From: Burkholderiales bacterium 8X
GTDB lineage: Bacteria; Pseudomonadota; Gammaproteobacteria; Burkholderiales; Burkholderiaceae_C
Direction: 5' to 3'
Length of the DNA: 64,000 nt
NCBI GenBank assembly: GCA_902506565.1
Contig: LR732703.1
Coordinates: forward strand, 4,078,709 to 4,142,708
Shown here: in pieces, positions 56,031 to 64,000 of the stretch
Layout of the letters: each line of letters starts with the position of its first letter
Numbering within the stretch: position 1 is the first letter of the stretch
Notes under the pieces: model-generated
What the model was told of the DNA's origin: nothing
The model's input: only the letters and a program-made list of their open reading frames with translations
The model's database searches: none
Position numbers and translations under genes: made by a program

Positions 56031-57044
56031 TCAGGTCGCCGGAGTTGGTGAGCCGTCGCGTGCCGCCGGTGGCTGGTTGCCGACCAGATACGCCCAGAGC
56101 GCCTCGACGGTCTTCTTGGCGGCGGCCGAAGCGCCCGCCTCGGCCCGACTGCCGCGTCCGGCTGGCTTGGGCGCCGGCGCCGGGCTGCTCCGCTCCCGAT
56201 AGGCGCGAATCTCCATCGTCGCTTCCAGCCGATCGATCTCGGGCGGCAGGGCGCTCACCAGGGTCCTGTTGCGCGCTTCCTTGCGTACCGCGCTTTGCGG
56301 CAGGAAGGCGATGCCGTGGCCCTCGAGCGCCATCACCTTGAGGCCCTCGGCCATGTCGGTCTCGTAGACCCGGTCGAGGTGGATCGGGGTCTGCGACGCC
56401 TTCAGCAGCTGGTCGACCACCCGGCCGAGATAGGCGCCGGGCGCGTAGCCGAGGTACGGCAGCGGCTGCCCGGCCCGCCCCGGCAGGCGGAAGCGCGGCG
56501 CGCCGTCGGGATCCGGACGCACCCAGGGCGCGACCACTTCCTCGCCCAGGCTCACCATCTCGTAGCGGGTCGCATCCAGCGACAGCGGCTGCGAAGGATG
56601 GTGATAGACGATCAGGATGTCGCAGCTGCCCTCGACCAGGCGCAGCACCGCGTCATGCACGTTGAGCGCGATCAGCCGGCTCTTGATCGGGCCGAACTGC
56701 TCGCGCAGGCTGGTCACCCATGATGGAAAGAACGTGAAGGCCAGGGTGTGCGGCACCGCGAACTCGATCACGTCCTGCGCCACCGCCGAATGCCCGCGCA
56801 GCATGGCGCGTGTGCTTTGCAAGGCCTGGAGCATCTCGATCGCCTGGCTGTAGAGCGTCTGCCCCGCGGGCGTGAGCCGGGTCGGATACGAACTTCGATC
56901 GACCAGGTCGCAGCCGGCCCAGCCTTCCAAGGCCTGGATGCGGCGCGAGAACGCCGGCTGGGTCACATGCCGCAATTGCGCGGAACGGCTGAAGCTTCGC
57001 GTCTCCGCCAGACTGACGAAATCCTCGAGCCATTTGGTTTCCAT
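56031..57044 (-). CDS. LysR-family transcriptional regulator
   Basis: A 337-residue LTTR. The winged HTH (about 1-60) begins METKWLEDFVSLAETRSFSRSA and includes RHVTQPAFSRRIQALE; the substrate-binding domain runs from about 92 to 295 (EFAVPHTLAFTFFPSW, ending near IAFLPQSAV). A Pro/Ala-rich tail of about 40 residues (PAPAPKPAGRG) is unusual. The DNA-binding domain is of the subgroup that includes regulators with strong conservation at residue positions 2-7 (ETKWLED). It is encoded upstream of gltI in the same direction, so it may control glt genes, but LysR proteins more often control divergent genes, here the 47-bp distant dehydrogenase on the same strand is not divergent. Confidence 0.88.
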   Translation of the reverse strand: METKWLEDFVSLAETRSFSRSAQLRHVTQPAFSRRIQALEGWAGCDLVDRSSYPTRLTPAGQTLYSQAIEMLQALQSTRAMLRGHSAVAQDVIEFAVPHTLAFTFFPSWVTSLREQFGPIKSRLIALNVHDAVLRLVEGSCDILIVYHHPSQPLSLDATRYEMVSLGEEVVAPWVRPDPDGAPRFRLPGRAGQPLPYLGYAPGAYLGRVVDQLLKASQTPIHLDRVYETDMAEGLKVMALEGHGIAFLPQSAVRKEARNRTLVSALPPEIDRLEATMEIRAYRERSSPAPAPKPAGRGSRAEAGASAAAKKTVEALWAYLVGNQPPAARDGSPTPAT

Positions 57045-57091
57045 GGTGGCGGATTATGTTCGCCGCATCGCCCGAAAAAGTTGCGCTTTGT

Positions 57092-58030
57092 TCAGATCGG
57101 CGAGACCGGCCCGCGCCCGGCGAAGTGGCCTTCGGCGTTCGCGATGAACCGTTCGATCGAGGCGCGGGTGGCCTCGGGCGACGAGCCGGCCACGTGCGGG
57201 GTGAGCAGCACATTGTCCAGGCCGATCAGCGACTCGGGCCGCTTCGGTTCGCTCTCGTACACGTCGAGCGCCGCGCCGGCGATTCGCCGGTCGCGCAGCG
57301 CCGCCGCCAGTGCGTCGGTGTCGACCACGCTGCCGCGCGAGATATTCACCAGCCAGCCCTTTGCACCGAGCGCATCGAGCACCGCCGCGTTCACCGCATG
57401 CCGGGTGGCCGGACCGCCGGGCGTCGCGAGCATCAGCACGTCGCACCATTCCGCCAGCGCCGCGAGACTGTCGAAGTAGCGGTGCGGCGACCCTTCCTTC
57501 GGCTTGCGGTTGTGATAGCCGATCTGCATGTTGAAGGCCTCCGCCCGGCGCGCGATCTTTTCGCCGATGAGCCCGAAGCCGAAGATGCCGAGCTTCTTGC
57601 CGGTGAGCCCCGGCTTCTGCGGAATGTTGTCTCGCCACACGCCGTCGCGGCAAAGCCGATCGAGCATGCGGATATCGCGCACGATGCCGATCAGCAGGCC
57701 CATCGCATGGTCGGCCACGCTGTCGTCGTTGGTGCCGGCGCCATTGGCGACCGCGATGCCGCGCGCCCGCGCGGCCGGCACATCGATCAGCTCGTAGCCG
57801 ACGCCCATGGCGCAGACCAGTTCGAGCTTCGGCATCGCGTCCATTTCCTCGGCAGTGAGGCCGATGACGCCGATGGTGAGCACGACCCGGATGCGGGCGC
57901 CATGGGTCGCGATCGCCGGGCTGCGCTCGGCTGGTTGCGGCGCATAGACCAGCTCGAAGGTCTCTGTTAACCGGGCTCGATGTTCGTCGGACAGCTTGTA
58001 GAGGATGAGGAGCGGAATCTTGTCTGGCAT
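57092..58030 (-). CDS. D-2-hydroxyacid dehydrogenase (GhrB/glyoxylate reductase-like)
   Basis: A 312-residue NAD(P)-dependent dehydrogenase. The Rossmann motif is FGFGLIG; catalytic residues are Arg in VNISRGSVVD, Glu in DVYESEP and His in TPHVAGSS. GVGYELIDVPAARARGI and NDDSVADHAMGLLI are family features. Substrate may be glyoxylate, hydroxypyruvate or another 2-oxoacid. ATG at 58030; a longer in-frame start to 58112 does not exist in this frame. It lies 42 bp after the ABC exporter gene on the same strand. Confidence 0.87.
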   Translation of the reverse strand: MPDKIPLLILYKLSDEHRARLTETFELVYAPQPAERSPAIATHGARIRVVLTIGVIGLTAEEMDAMPKLELVCAMGVGYELIDVPAARARGIAVANGAGTNDDSVADHAMGLLIGIVRDIRMLDRLCRDGVWRDNIPQKPGLTGKKLGIFGFGLIGEKIARRAEAFNMQIGYHNRKPKEGSPHRYFDSLAALAEWCDVLMLATPGGPATRHAVNAAVLDALGAKGWLVNISRGSVVDTDALAAALRDRRIAGAALDVYESEPKRPESLIGLDNVLLTPHVAGSSPEATRASIERFIANAEGHFAGRGPVSPI

Positions 58031-58072
58031 GTTGACGGGTACGTTGAACGGATCGGAAGGCGAATCGGGTGT

Positions 58073-59905
58073 TTACAGCGCGGGCGCTGCCTCGACCCGC
58101 TGCAGCATCCACATCTGGGCATAGCGGCCGTTTCGGGCCAGGAGGTCCGCATGGGTGCCGCGCTCGATGATGACGCCGGCCTCGAGCACCAGGATCTCGT
58201 GCGCGTCGACCACCGTGGAAAGCCGGTGCGCGATGACCAGCGTGGTCTTGTTCTGCGCCGCGCTCTTGAGTTCGGACTGGATCGCCCGCTCGTTGGCCGA
58301 GTCGAGCGCCGAGGTGGCTTCGTCGAAGATCACGATCGGCGGGTTCTTGAGCAGCGTGCGGGCGATCGCGACGCGCTGCTTCTCGCCGCCCGACAGCTTG
58401 AGCCCCCGCTCGCCGACCGGCGTTTCGTAGCCCTTGGGCGTGCCGGCGATGAAATCATGGATGCGGGCCGCGCGGGCCGCCGACTCGACCTCCTCGCGGC
58501 TCGCGCCCGGCCGGCCGTAGGCGATGTTGTATTCGACCGTGTCGTTGAAGAGCACCGTGTCCTGCGGCACGATGCCGATGGCCTGGCGGACGCTCGCCTG
58601 CGTCACCTCGCGGATGTCCTGGCTTCCGATTCGGATGTGGCCTTGCTGCACGTCGTAGAAGCGATACAGAAGCCGCGCCAGCGTCGACTTGCCGGAGCCC
58701 GAAGGCCCGACCACCGCCACGGTCTTGCCCGCCGGGATCTCGAAGCTCACGTGCTTGAGGATCGGCCGGGCCGCCTCGTAGGCGAAGCTCACGTCCTCGA
58801 AGCGCACGGTGGAGTCGCTCGTGTCGAGCGCCATGGCGCCGGGCACGTCCCGCACTTCGCGGTCCTTCTCGAGCAGCACGAACATCTTGTCGAGGTCGGT
58901 CAGGCTCTGCTTGATCTCGCGATAGATCACGCCCAGGAAATTGAGCGGAATGTAGAGCTGGATCATGAAGGCGTTGACCATCACCAGATCGCCGAGCGTC
59001 ATGCGGCCCTCGACCACGCCGGTGGTGGCGCGATAGAGCATCGCCACCAGGCTGATCGCGATCAGGCACTGCTGGCCGGCGTTGAGCAGGCTGAGCGTGG
59101 TCTGGCTCTTGACCGCGGCGCGCCGGTATTTCTCGAGGCTGGCGTCGTAGCGTGTCGCCTCGAAACCTTCGTTGTTGAAGTACTTGACGGTCTCGTAGTT
59201 GAGGAGCGAATCGACCGCATGGCTCTGCGCCACCGAATCGAGTTCGTTCATGCGCTTTCGAAACTGCGTCCGCCATTCGGTCACCGTCACGGTGAAGCCG
59301 ATGTAGAGCACCAGCGCCGCCAGCGTGATCCAGACGAAGCCGCTGTCGAACTTGACGCCCAGCACGGTGAGCACCAGCGTCAGCTCGATGATGGTCGGCA
59401 CGATGCTGTAGAGCGACATCGAGATCAGCGAATGCACGCCGCGCGTGCCGCGCTCGATGTCGCGGGTCATGCCGCCAGTCTGCCGCTCCAGATGAAAGCG
59501 CAGGCTGAGCGCGTGCAGGTGCTGGAACACCTCGAGCGAAATGCTGCGTGCCGCGCCTTCGGTGGCCTTGGCGAACACCAGTTCGCGCAGCTCGTTGAAG
59601 ACCGCGGTCGACAGGCGCAGCAACCCGTAGGCCACCAGCAGCCCGACCGGCACCACCAGCAAGGCCGCCGCACTCCCGGGCTTGATGCTCATCGCGTCGA
59701 CCAGGTCCTTGAGCAGGACCGGCACGCCGACGTTGGCGACCTTGGCGCCGATCATGAAGGCGAGCGCCGCCATCACGCGCCACTTGTATCGCCACAGGTA
59801 CGGAAAGAGGCGACGCAGGGTCGCCAGGTCGGACCGGTCCTTGCGGTCCGGCGCATGGCCGAGCGCCGGAGGGGGATTGGAGAGGGCTTCGCCGCTACGG
59901 CGCAT
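58073..59905 (-). CDS. Atm1/HMT1-type ABC exporter (fused membrane and ATPase domains)
   Basis: A 610-residue half-transporter that acts as a homodimer. Six membrane helices lie in about 45-340, with the Atm1-type signature YETVKYFNNEGFE and the loop SLLNAGQQCLI. The ATPase has GPSGSGKST, Q-loop PQDTVLFNDT, LSGGEKQRVAIARTL, VIFDEATSALD and the switch His in VIAHRLSTV. Atm1 relatives export glutathione-linked or heavy-metal thiol compounds from the cytoplasm. An upstream in-frame extension to 60586 would cover the divergent thioesterase gene and is rejected. Confidence 0.9.
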   Translation of the reverse strand: MRRSGEALSNPPPALGHAPDRKDRSDLATLRRLFPYLWRYKWRVMAALAFMIGAKVANVGVPVLLKDLVDAMSIKPGSAAALLVVPVGLLVAYGLLRLSTAVFNELRELVFAKATEGAARSISLEVFQHLHALSLRFHLERQTGGMTRDIERGTRGVHSLISMSLYSIVPTIIELTLVLTVLGVKFDSGFVWITLAALVLYIGFTVTVTEWRTQFRKRMNELDSVAQSHAVDSLLNYETVKYFNNEGFEATRYDASLEKYRRAAVKSQTTLSLLNAGQQCLIAISLVAMLYRATTGVVEGRMTLGDLVMVNAFMIQLYIPLNFLGVIYREIKQSLTDLDKMFVLLEKDREVRDVPGAMALDTSDSTVRFEDVSFAYEAARPILKHVSFEIPAGKTVAVVGPSGSGKSTLARLLYRFYDVQQGHIRIGSQDIREVTQASVRQAIGIVPQDTVLFNDTVEYNIAYGRPGASREEVESAARAARIHDFIAGTPKGYETPVGERGLKLSGGEKQRVAIARTLLKNPPIVIFDEATSALDSANERAIQSELKSAAQNKTTLVIAHRLSTVVDAHEILVLEAGVIIERGTHADLLARNGRYAQMWMLQRVEAAPAL

Positions 59906-59947
59906 AGATGACAATCGTGGCTGTTTTGTTCTCACCGGATTGTGCCC

Positions 59948-60454
59948 ATGTCCACCGCACCCCGAGCCGATGCCGCCGCCCGCCTCCAAAGCCTTCCGAC
60001 CGACATGGAGCTGGTGCTCAAGGTGATTCCGATGCCGGCCGATTGCAATGCCAACGGCGACATCTTCGGCGGCTGGGTGATGGCGCAATGCGACCTGGCC
60101 GGCTCGGTGATCCCGGCGCGCCATACCCGCGGCCGCATGGCGACCGTCGCGGTCAACGAGTTCGTCTTCAAGCAGCCGGTGCGGCTGGGCGACATCCTCT
60201 CGTTCTATTCGAAGCTGGTGCGCATCGGCACGACCTCGGTCACGGTGCTGGTGGAGGTTTTCGCGGAGCGCTTCCATTCGCAGGGCGAATACCTCAAGGT
60301 GACGCAGGCCACCTTCACCTACGTCGCCATCGACCATAACGGCAGGCCGCGGCCGGTCCAGCGGGACGACGGGCACGAGGACGACGCGGGACGAGAGGGC
60401 CACCACGGCCACCAGGGCCACCAAGGCAAGACCGACGGCGCTCCGGCCGATTGA
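59948..60454 (+). CDS. YciA-type acyl-CoA thioesterase
   Basis: A 168-residue hotdog-fold thioesterase. The core (about 15-135) shows ELVLKVIPMPADCNANGDIFGGW (fragment: NANGDIFGGWVMAQCD, with the catalytic Asp), RGRMATVAVNEFVFKQPV and YLKVTQATFTYVAID. The last 30 residues are hydrophilic with a Gly-His repeat (GHHGHQGHQG) not seen in E. coli YciA (132). A GTG two codons upstream (59942) is also possible. It is divergent from the ABC exporter gene with a 42-bp gap. Confidence 0.87.
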   Translation: MSTAPRADAAARLQSLPTDMELVLKVIPMPADCNANGDIFGGWVMAQCDLAGSVIPARHTRGRMATVAVNEFVFKQPVRLGDILSFYSKLVRIGTTSVTVLVEVFAERFHSQGEYLKVTQATFTYVAIDHNGRPRPVQRDDGHEDDAGREGHHGHQGHQGKTDGAPAD

Positions 60455-60701
60455 GTCGGACCGAGGCCGGTCGCGCCCGCCTTTCTGCACGGCCTCGGGC
60501 GAACGCCGGAGCGCATCGGCGCGATTGTCGGGACCACCGGATTTTCTGAGACTGCGGTTCTTCCTCGATGGGTCGGGGAAGGTCAACCAAGCCGCACATG
60601 AACCTCAAGAAACCGATCCTTTTCGCCGGCGCACCACTGGTCGGCGTCGCCGCCCGAGCCTGGCCCCGCCTTCTGTCTTTACCGAGGGTTGGGAGCCAGC
60701 C

Positions 60702-61259
60702 ATGATGAAACTCGCTCGATTCTTCGCGTTCCTCGGTTCGCTGCTGCTGGGTTCGGCGGTGATCGCCTGCCCGGTCGACGTGCCCCATGGTGGGCAGACT
60801 GCAGCCTATGTCGTCGTCGATTGCATCGATGGCGCCAAGCAGCGGGTGTGGCTCGCCGCCGAAGTCCTGACTCACCCCGAAATCAACGAGGCACTGGGCA
60901 AGGCCAAGCTCCGGATGGTCGACGTACAGGTCATCATGCGGACGCCGCCCAGTGCACCGAGATACTCGTCGGCGACGTTCCTCTTCAACAAGCAAGTCCC
61001 GGTCTACGTCCATGATGCCGGTACCACCATCGACCCGAACTTCATGGTGATCGACGACCGATTCGTCGGCACGTTCGACGAGCAAAGTGCGACCAGGCGC
61101 CTCTGGCGACGGGAGACGATGGGTTCGAGCAAGCCCGGATCTCAGATGATCGGGCAACCCTTGCGATTGATCGACGACCCTGCGAGCAATGGCAAGTTCG
61201 CCGACACCTTCGACGTGCTGCGTGCAGCCGCAACCGAGTTCAAGCCTGCAGGTCGGTAG
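60702..61259 (+). CDS. Hypothetical exported protein or lipoprotein, 185 aa
   Basis: An unrecognised protein with a clear N-terminal signal: basic start MMKLARFF, hydrophobic core and the lipobox-like VIAC at about residues 20-23, so it may be acylated at C23; signal peptidase I cleavage nearby is the alternative. The mature part has a conserved-looking VVDCIDGAKQRVWLAAEVLTHPEINEALGKAKLR (fragment: AYVVVDCIDGAKQRVW) and a C-terminal region RLIDDPASNGKFADTF. GGGAG precedes the first of two ATG codons. A 247-bp gap without features separates it from the thioesterase gene. Confidence 0.6.
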   Translation: MMKLARFFAFLGSLLLGSAVIACPVDVPHGGQTAAYVVVDCIDGAKQRVWLAAEVLTHPEINEALGKAKLRMVDVQVIMRTPPSAPRYSSATFLFNKQVPVYVHDAGTTIDPNFMVIDDRFVGTFDEQSATRRLWRRETMGSSKPGSQMIGQPLRLIDDPASNGKFADTFDVLRAAATEFKPAGR

Positions 61260-61315
61260 CCCGGGTCGGCCACTCGCGACTCGGCTGCAGCCGCGCAGAT
61301 CCCGACCGCCGCGCC

Positions 61316-62098
61316 TCAGACTTTCGAGAAATCCGGCCGCCGCTTCTCCATGAACGCCGTGAAGGCCTCGCGAGCAGCGGGCTCGCGCATCATCCGGCCG
61401 AAGCTGCGGCCCTCTTCGTCCATGCGCTCCAGCAGGTCGGGCAATTGCGCCATCTTCATCAGGCGCTTGGTCTCGACCAGGGCCGAGATCGGCTTGGCGG
61501 CAAGTTTGCGAGCCTGCGATTGCGCAAAATCGTTGCATTCGGTCGGCGGCAGGATTCGATTGACCAGCCCGACCTCCGCTGCGGCCTCTGCCATGAACGG
61601 CTCGCCCAGCAACAGTGCCTCTGACGCACGGTGATGTCCGAACATCTGCGGCACCAGGATGCTGGACGCCGCCTCGGGACACAGGCCGAGGTTGACGAAG
61701 GGCATCGAGAAAGCTGCGTTGTCGCCGGCGTAGACCAGGTCGCAGTGGAAGAGCATCGTGGTGCCGATACCGACCGCAGGACCACAGACGGCAGCCACCA
61801 GCGGCTTCGGAAACCGAGCGATACCCCGCAGGAAGCGGAACGCGGGCGGCTCCGTGCCGGCGGGCGGCGCATTCAGGAAGTCGCCGATGTCGTTGCCGGC
61901 GCTGAAGATGGTCGCATGGCCCTGGATCACCACGGCACGCACCGCGTGGTCGTCGTCGGCTGCCTGCAAGGCGTCGGCCATCTGGCCGTACATCGCGCCG
62001 GTGATCGAGTTCTTCTTGTCGAGCCGGTTCAGGGTCAGCGTCATGACGCCGGCTTCGGTGTGGACGAGGATGTCGCTCGGTGCTTGGGCTTCGGTCAT
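61316..62098 (-). CDS. Enoyl-CoA hydratase/isomerase-family protein
   Basis: A 260-residue crotonase. The oxyanion-hole segments are IFSAGNDIGDF and AVCGPAVGIGTTM; a Glu at the active-site position of the first catalytic Glu is not obvious in GLCPEAASSIL, where P-E-A-A may supply one. Crotonases include hydratases, isomerases and thioesterase-like enzymes, so the exact reaction is open. AGGAGA lies 12 nt before the ATG. It is the downstream end of a CoA-ester gene set on the minus strand. Confidence 0.85.
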   Translation of the reverse strand: MTEAQAPSDILVHTEAGVMTLTLNRLDKKNSITGAMYGQMADALQAADDDHAVRAVVIQGHATIFSAGNDIGDFLNAPPAGTEPPAFRFLRGIARFPKPLVAAVCGPAVGIGTTMLFHCDLVYAGDNAAFSMPFVNLGLCPEAASSILVPQMFGHHRASEALLLGEPFMAEAAAEVGLVNRILPPTECNDFAQSQARKLAAKPISALVETKRLMKMAQLPDLLERMDEEGRSFGRMMREPAAREAFTAFMEKRRPDFSKV

Positions 62099-62160
62099 GG
62101 TGCTCGATGTCTCCTGTGGACGCCTCGAAGGGCGGATGAAAAGATGTGCGCCGCGCCAGG

Positions 62161-62763
62161 TCAGTGCGCGGGCTGGATCAATGCTTCGCGAACGAAGTCG
62201 AGCCGGTCCTGGCCCCAGAACATCGTCTGGCCGACGAACACGGTCGGCGCACCGAACACGCCTCGCCCGACCGCCTCCTGCGTGCAGGCCTTGAGCTGCG
62301 CCTTCACGGCCGGATCGTTCGCGAGCGCGAGCACGGCCTGCGCATCGAAGCCGGCTTGCGCGAGCACGGCGCCGACGACTTCCGGATCGTTCATGTTCTT
62401 CGGCTCGACCCACATCGCATCGAACATGGCGGCAATGTAGGCCTCCAGCCGCTCGGGATCCCGCATCTGCAAGCCGGTCGCGCCGCGCATCAACATGAGC
62501 GTATTGATCGGGAAGAACGAGTTGAATCGGTAAGGCACGCCATAGCGCTCGGCGAAGCGTTTCAGGTCGGCGTTCATGTAGCGGCCCTTGGGCGCGATGT
62601 CGGTCGGCGAATGGTTGCCGGTCGCCTGGAACACGCCGCCGAGCAGCATCGGCTTCCACACGAGCTTGGCACCCGTGTCGGCGCACACGTGCGGCAGCTG
62701 GGTGTAGGCGAGATAGGCAGCGGGGCTGCCGAAGTCGAAGTAGAACTCAACGCTCTTGTCCAT
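62161..62763 (-). CDS. DsbA-family 2-hydroxychromene-2-carboxylate isomerase-like protein (second copy)
   Basis: A 200-residue thioredoxin-fold protein. It opens KSVEFYFDFGSPAAYLAY with a Ser-type (non-CxxC) active site and closes with VFGAPTVFVGQTMFWGQDRLDF. The middle (PFRFNSFFPINT region: VPYRFNSFFPINTLMLMRG) follows the HCCA isomerase pattern more closely than the protein at 9.6 kb. It lies between crotonase and thioesterase genes, 53 bp past the thioesterase stop on the same strand, so it probably acts in the same CoA-ester pathway. Two Shine-Dalgarno-like AGGAGA copies precede the ATG. Confidence 0.83.
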   Translation of the reverse strand: MDKSVEFYFDFGSPAAYLAYTQLPHVCADTGAKLVWKPMLLGGVFQATGNHSPTDIAPKGRYMNADLKRFAERYGVPYRFNSFFPINTLMLMRGATGLQMRDPERLEAYIAAMFDAMWVEPKNMNDPEVVGAVLAQAGFDAQAVLALANDPAVKAQLKACTQEAVGRGVFGAPTVFVGQTMFWGQDRLDFVREALIQPAH

Positions 62764-62816
62764 CGTGTCTCCTGTCTCCTGGTGGTGCGCAGATGTCGCG
62801 GTCGGCTGCTCTCGGC

Positions 62817-63644
62817 TCATTCCTTGTAGTAGACCAGCTGGTTGCTGGTCGCGAGCAGCTTGCCGGCCTCGCTCCACAGCTGTGCAGCCTGGTCGAAGAA
62901 GCCGTTCGCGAACTGCTGCCCGGTCGCGCGGCCGAGCAGGTGCCCGGTTCCGACCGCGGCCAGCTCCTGGGCATCGACATGGAAGTAGGTCGTGATCGAT
63001 ACCGTGCCGATCGGCACCGGCTTGGCTCGCCGGAGCCACACGCGCGGGTAGAACACGTCGGAGAGCGCTGCCAGCGAGGCGAAGTCCAGTGCGCGAGGCT
63101 GCGCGTCCCGTACCCACATGATGGTTTCGCTGTGGTCGCCTTCGCCGTTCCAGGCGGTGGGTATCGAGCCGTGGACCGGCCTCATTTCATACTGCTCGAC
63201 CCAGGCGACTCGGCTCGGCCCGATGCCGAGCCGCGCGACCTGGTCCGGCGGCGGCACGGCGGGCATCGCGAGATCGGTGGCGCCCCATGTCGTGCGGCGA
63301 AGCGCAGTCACGACGGTGCCGAGCGTGCAGACCTGCAGCTCGCCCGTCGAATCGGCCTGCACCATCCGAAGCGTCCAATGCTGGGTCGAACGATTCGTCC
63401 GCACCGGTACCGCCTCGACTTCGAACGAACCTTCGACGATCGCGGCGGCGTAGTTGACGGTCATCGAGATCGGTGCGCCGAGCAGCTGTGGATGCTGCAG
63501 CACGGCCTGCAGCATGACCGCGGCGGTGGTGCCGCCGAACGGCCCCACCATGTTCCAGTAGGCCGGGTGGGTGGCGCCGGCCAGCACGCCATCGGCGTCG
63601 CGTGGCCTCAAGGCGAGGGCCTGGTCGAGAGGATGGTCGGTCAT
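62817..63644 (-). CDS. TesB-like double-hotdog acyl-CoA thioesterase
   Basis: A 275-residue thioesterase-family protein with two hotdog repeats (about 15-125 and 150-270). WNMVGPFGGTTAAVMLQAV and the NYAAAIVEGSFEVEAV strand are typical of the 4HBT_3/TesB-like group, as is YFHVDAQELAAVG near the end. The exact acyl-CoA is unknown. ATG at 63644; in-frame extension to 63794 would cover the thiolase end and is rejected. It lies 58 bp after the thiolase gene. Confidence 0.83.
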   Translation of the reverse strand: MTDHPLDQALALRPRDADGVLAGATHPAYWNMVGPFGGTTAAVMLQAVLQHPQLLGAPISMTVNYAAAIVEGSFEVEAVPVRTNRSTQHWTLRMVQADSTGELQVCTLGTVVTALRRTTWGATDLAMPAVPPPDQVARLGIGPSRVAWVEQYEMRPVHGSIPTAWNGEGDHSETIMWVRDAQPRALDFASLAALSDVFYPRVWLRRAKPVPIGTVSITTYFHVDAQELAAVGTGHLLGRATGQQFANGFFDQAAQLWSEAGKLLATSNQLVYYKE

Positions 63645-63702
63645 GGGCGGAGTGTGCCTTTGCAGCGCCGGGGATCGGGTCGTGTGCGCGACGCGGCCTG
63701 GT

Positions 63703-64000
63703 TCAGACCCGCTCGAAGATGCCCGCCGCGCCCTGCCCCATGCCGACGCACATGGTGACCATGCCGTACTTGAGCTTCTTGCGTTGCAGCGCATGGATCA
63801 CGGTCGCGGAGCGGATCGCGCCGGTGGCGCCGAGCGGATGGCCGAGCGCGATGGCGCCTCCCATCGGGTTGACCTTGGAAGGATCGAGGCCGAGCGACTC
63901 GATCACCGCGATCGATTGCGCCGCGAAGGCCTCGTTCAACTCGATCCAGTCGATGTCCTGCTGCGACAAGCCGGCCGAGCGAAGCGCCGCCGGGATCGCC
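63703..64000 (-). CDS. Acetyl-CoA acyltransferase (thiolase), C-terminal part; gene runs off the right edge
   Basis: The last 98 residues of a thiolase. The active-site His is in IALGHPLGATGAIR and the second catalytic Cys in MCVGMGQGAAGIFE. The preceding WIELNEAFAAQS is the conserved NEAFA block. It lies upstream of the thioesterase, DsbA-like and crotonase genes on the same strand, which suggests a fatty-acid-like or aromatic-acid beta-oxidation unit. The 5' three quarters are outside the window. Confidence 0.93.
   Translation of the reverse strand, partial: AIPAALRSAGLSQQDIDWIELNEAFAAQSIAVIESLGLDPSKVNPMGGAIALGHPLGATGAIRSATVIHALQRKKLKYGMVTMCVGMGQGAAGIFERV

Overview
The window is high-GC chromosomal DNA of a Betaproteobacterium, order Burkholderiales and most likely family Comamonadaceae (Variovorax-like). 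The evidence is the hslUV - STAS protein - dksA - COG0523 order, a Cys-poor DksA, three Bug/TctC periplasmic receptors, the HslV propeptide and a gltIJKL operon. The genus call is inference. Both ends cut genes: hslU at the left edge and a thiolase at the right. I saw no tRNA, insertion sequence, prophage or CRISPR array.

From 0 to 10 kb (minus strand) lie housekeeping genes: hslVU, a STAS-domain protein, dksA with a very long N-terminal extension, a His-rich COG0523 GTPase, rlmI, xerC, a DUF218 protein, a DUF484 protein and dapF. Several overlap by 4 bp. A DsbA-like isomerase and a flavoprotein oxidoreductase diverge at 10.27 kb.

From 12.3 to 23.2 kb (minus strand) is a dense signalling island. 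In transcription order it encodes a CHASE3-type hybrid kinase with three receivers, CheR, a receiver-less CheB, a receiver-kinase, a stand-alone receiver, a ChpT-like phosphotransfer candidate, a two-domain KaiC-like ATPase and a second hybrid kinase. Most junctions overlap, so it reads as one phosphorelay operon with no chemoreceptor in sight. corA, an NfeD/ClpP-type membrane protein, a Bug receptor, a NUDIX-metallo-beta-lactamase fusion and an RsuA-like protein follow. Next to the RNase P RNA gene (rnpB) sits an orphan gene with faint similarity to YopT/C58 cysteine proteases.

From 31 to 43.7 kb are cysK, a COG2509 flavoprotein and htpX, then a terephthalate-catabolic cluster in the classical order tphR / tphC-tphA2-tphA3-tphB-tphA1. 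It appears to be extended by a thiamine-diphosphate enzyme and a second Bug receptor. TphC would bind terephthalate in the periplasm, the TphA1A2A3 dioxygenase would make the cis-dihydrodiol and TphB would oxidise it to protocatechuate. No protocatechuate ring-cleavage genes are in the window. The tphR-tphC gap carries two inverted repeats that could be TphR operators.

From 43.7 to 64 kb are a DUF3025 protein, a NYN/OST-HTH protein coupled to pyrC, a RadC-type JAB protein, an acyl-CoA synthetase, a TRAP transporter (Q, M, P), an array of 92-bp tandem repeats, the gltIJKL glutamate/aspartate ABC operon with a LysR gene behind it, a 2-hydroxyacid dehydrogenase, an Atm1-type ABC exporter, a YciA-type thioesterase, a small possible lipoprotein, and an acyl-CoA cluster (thiolase, thioesterase, DsbA-like isomerase, enoyl-CoA hydratase).
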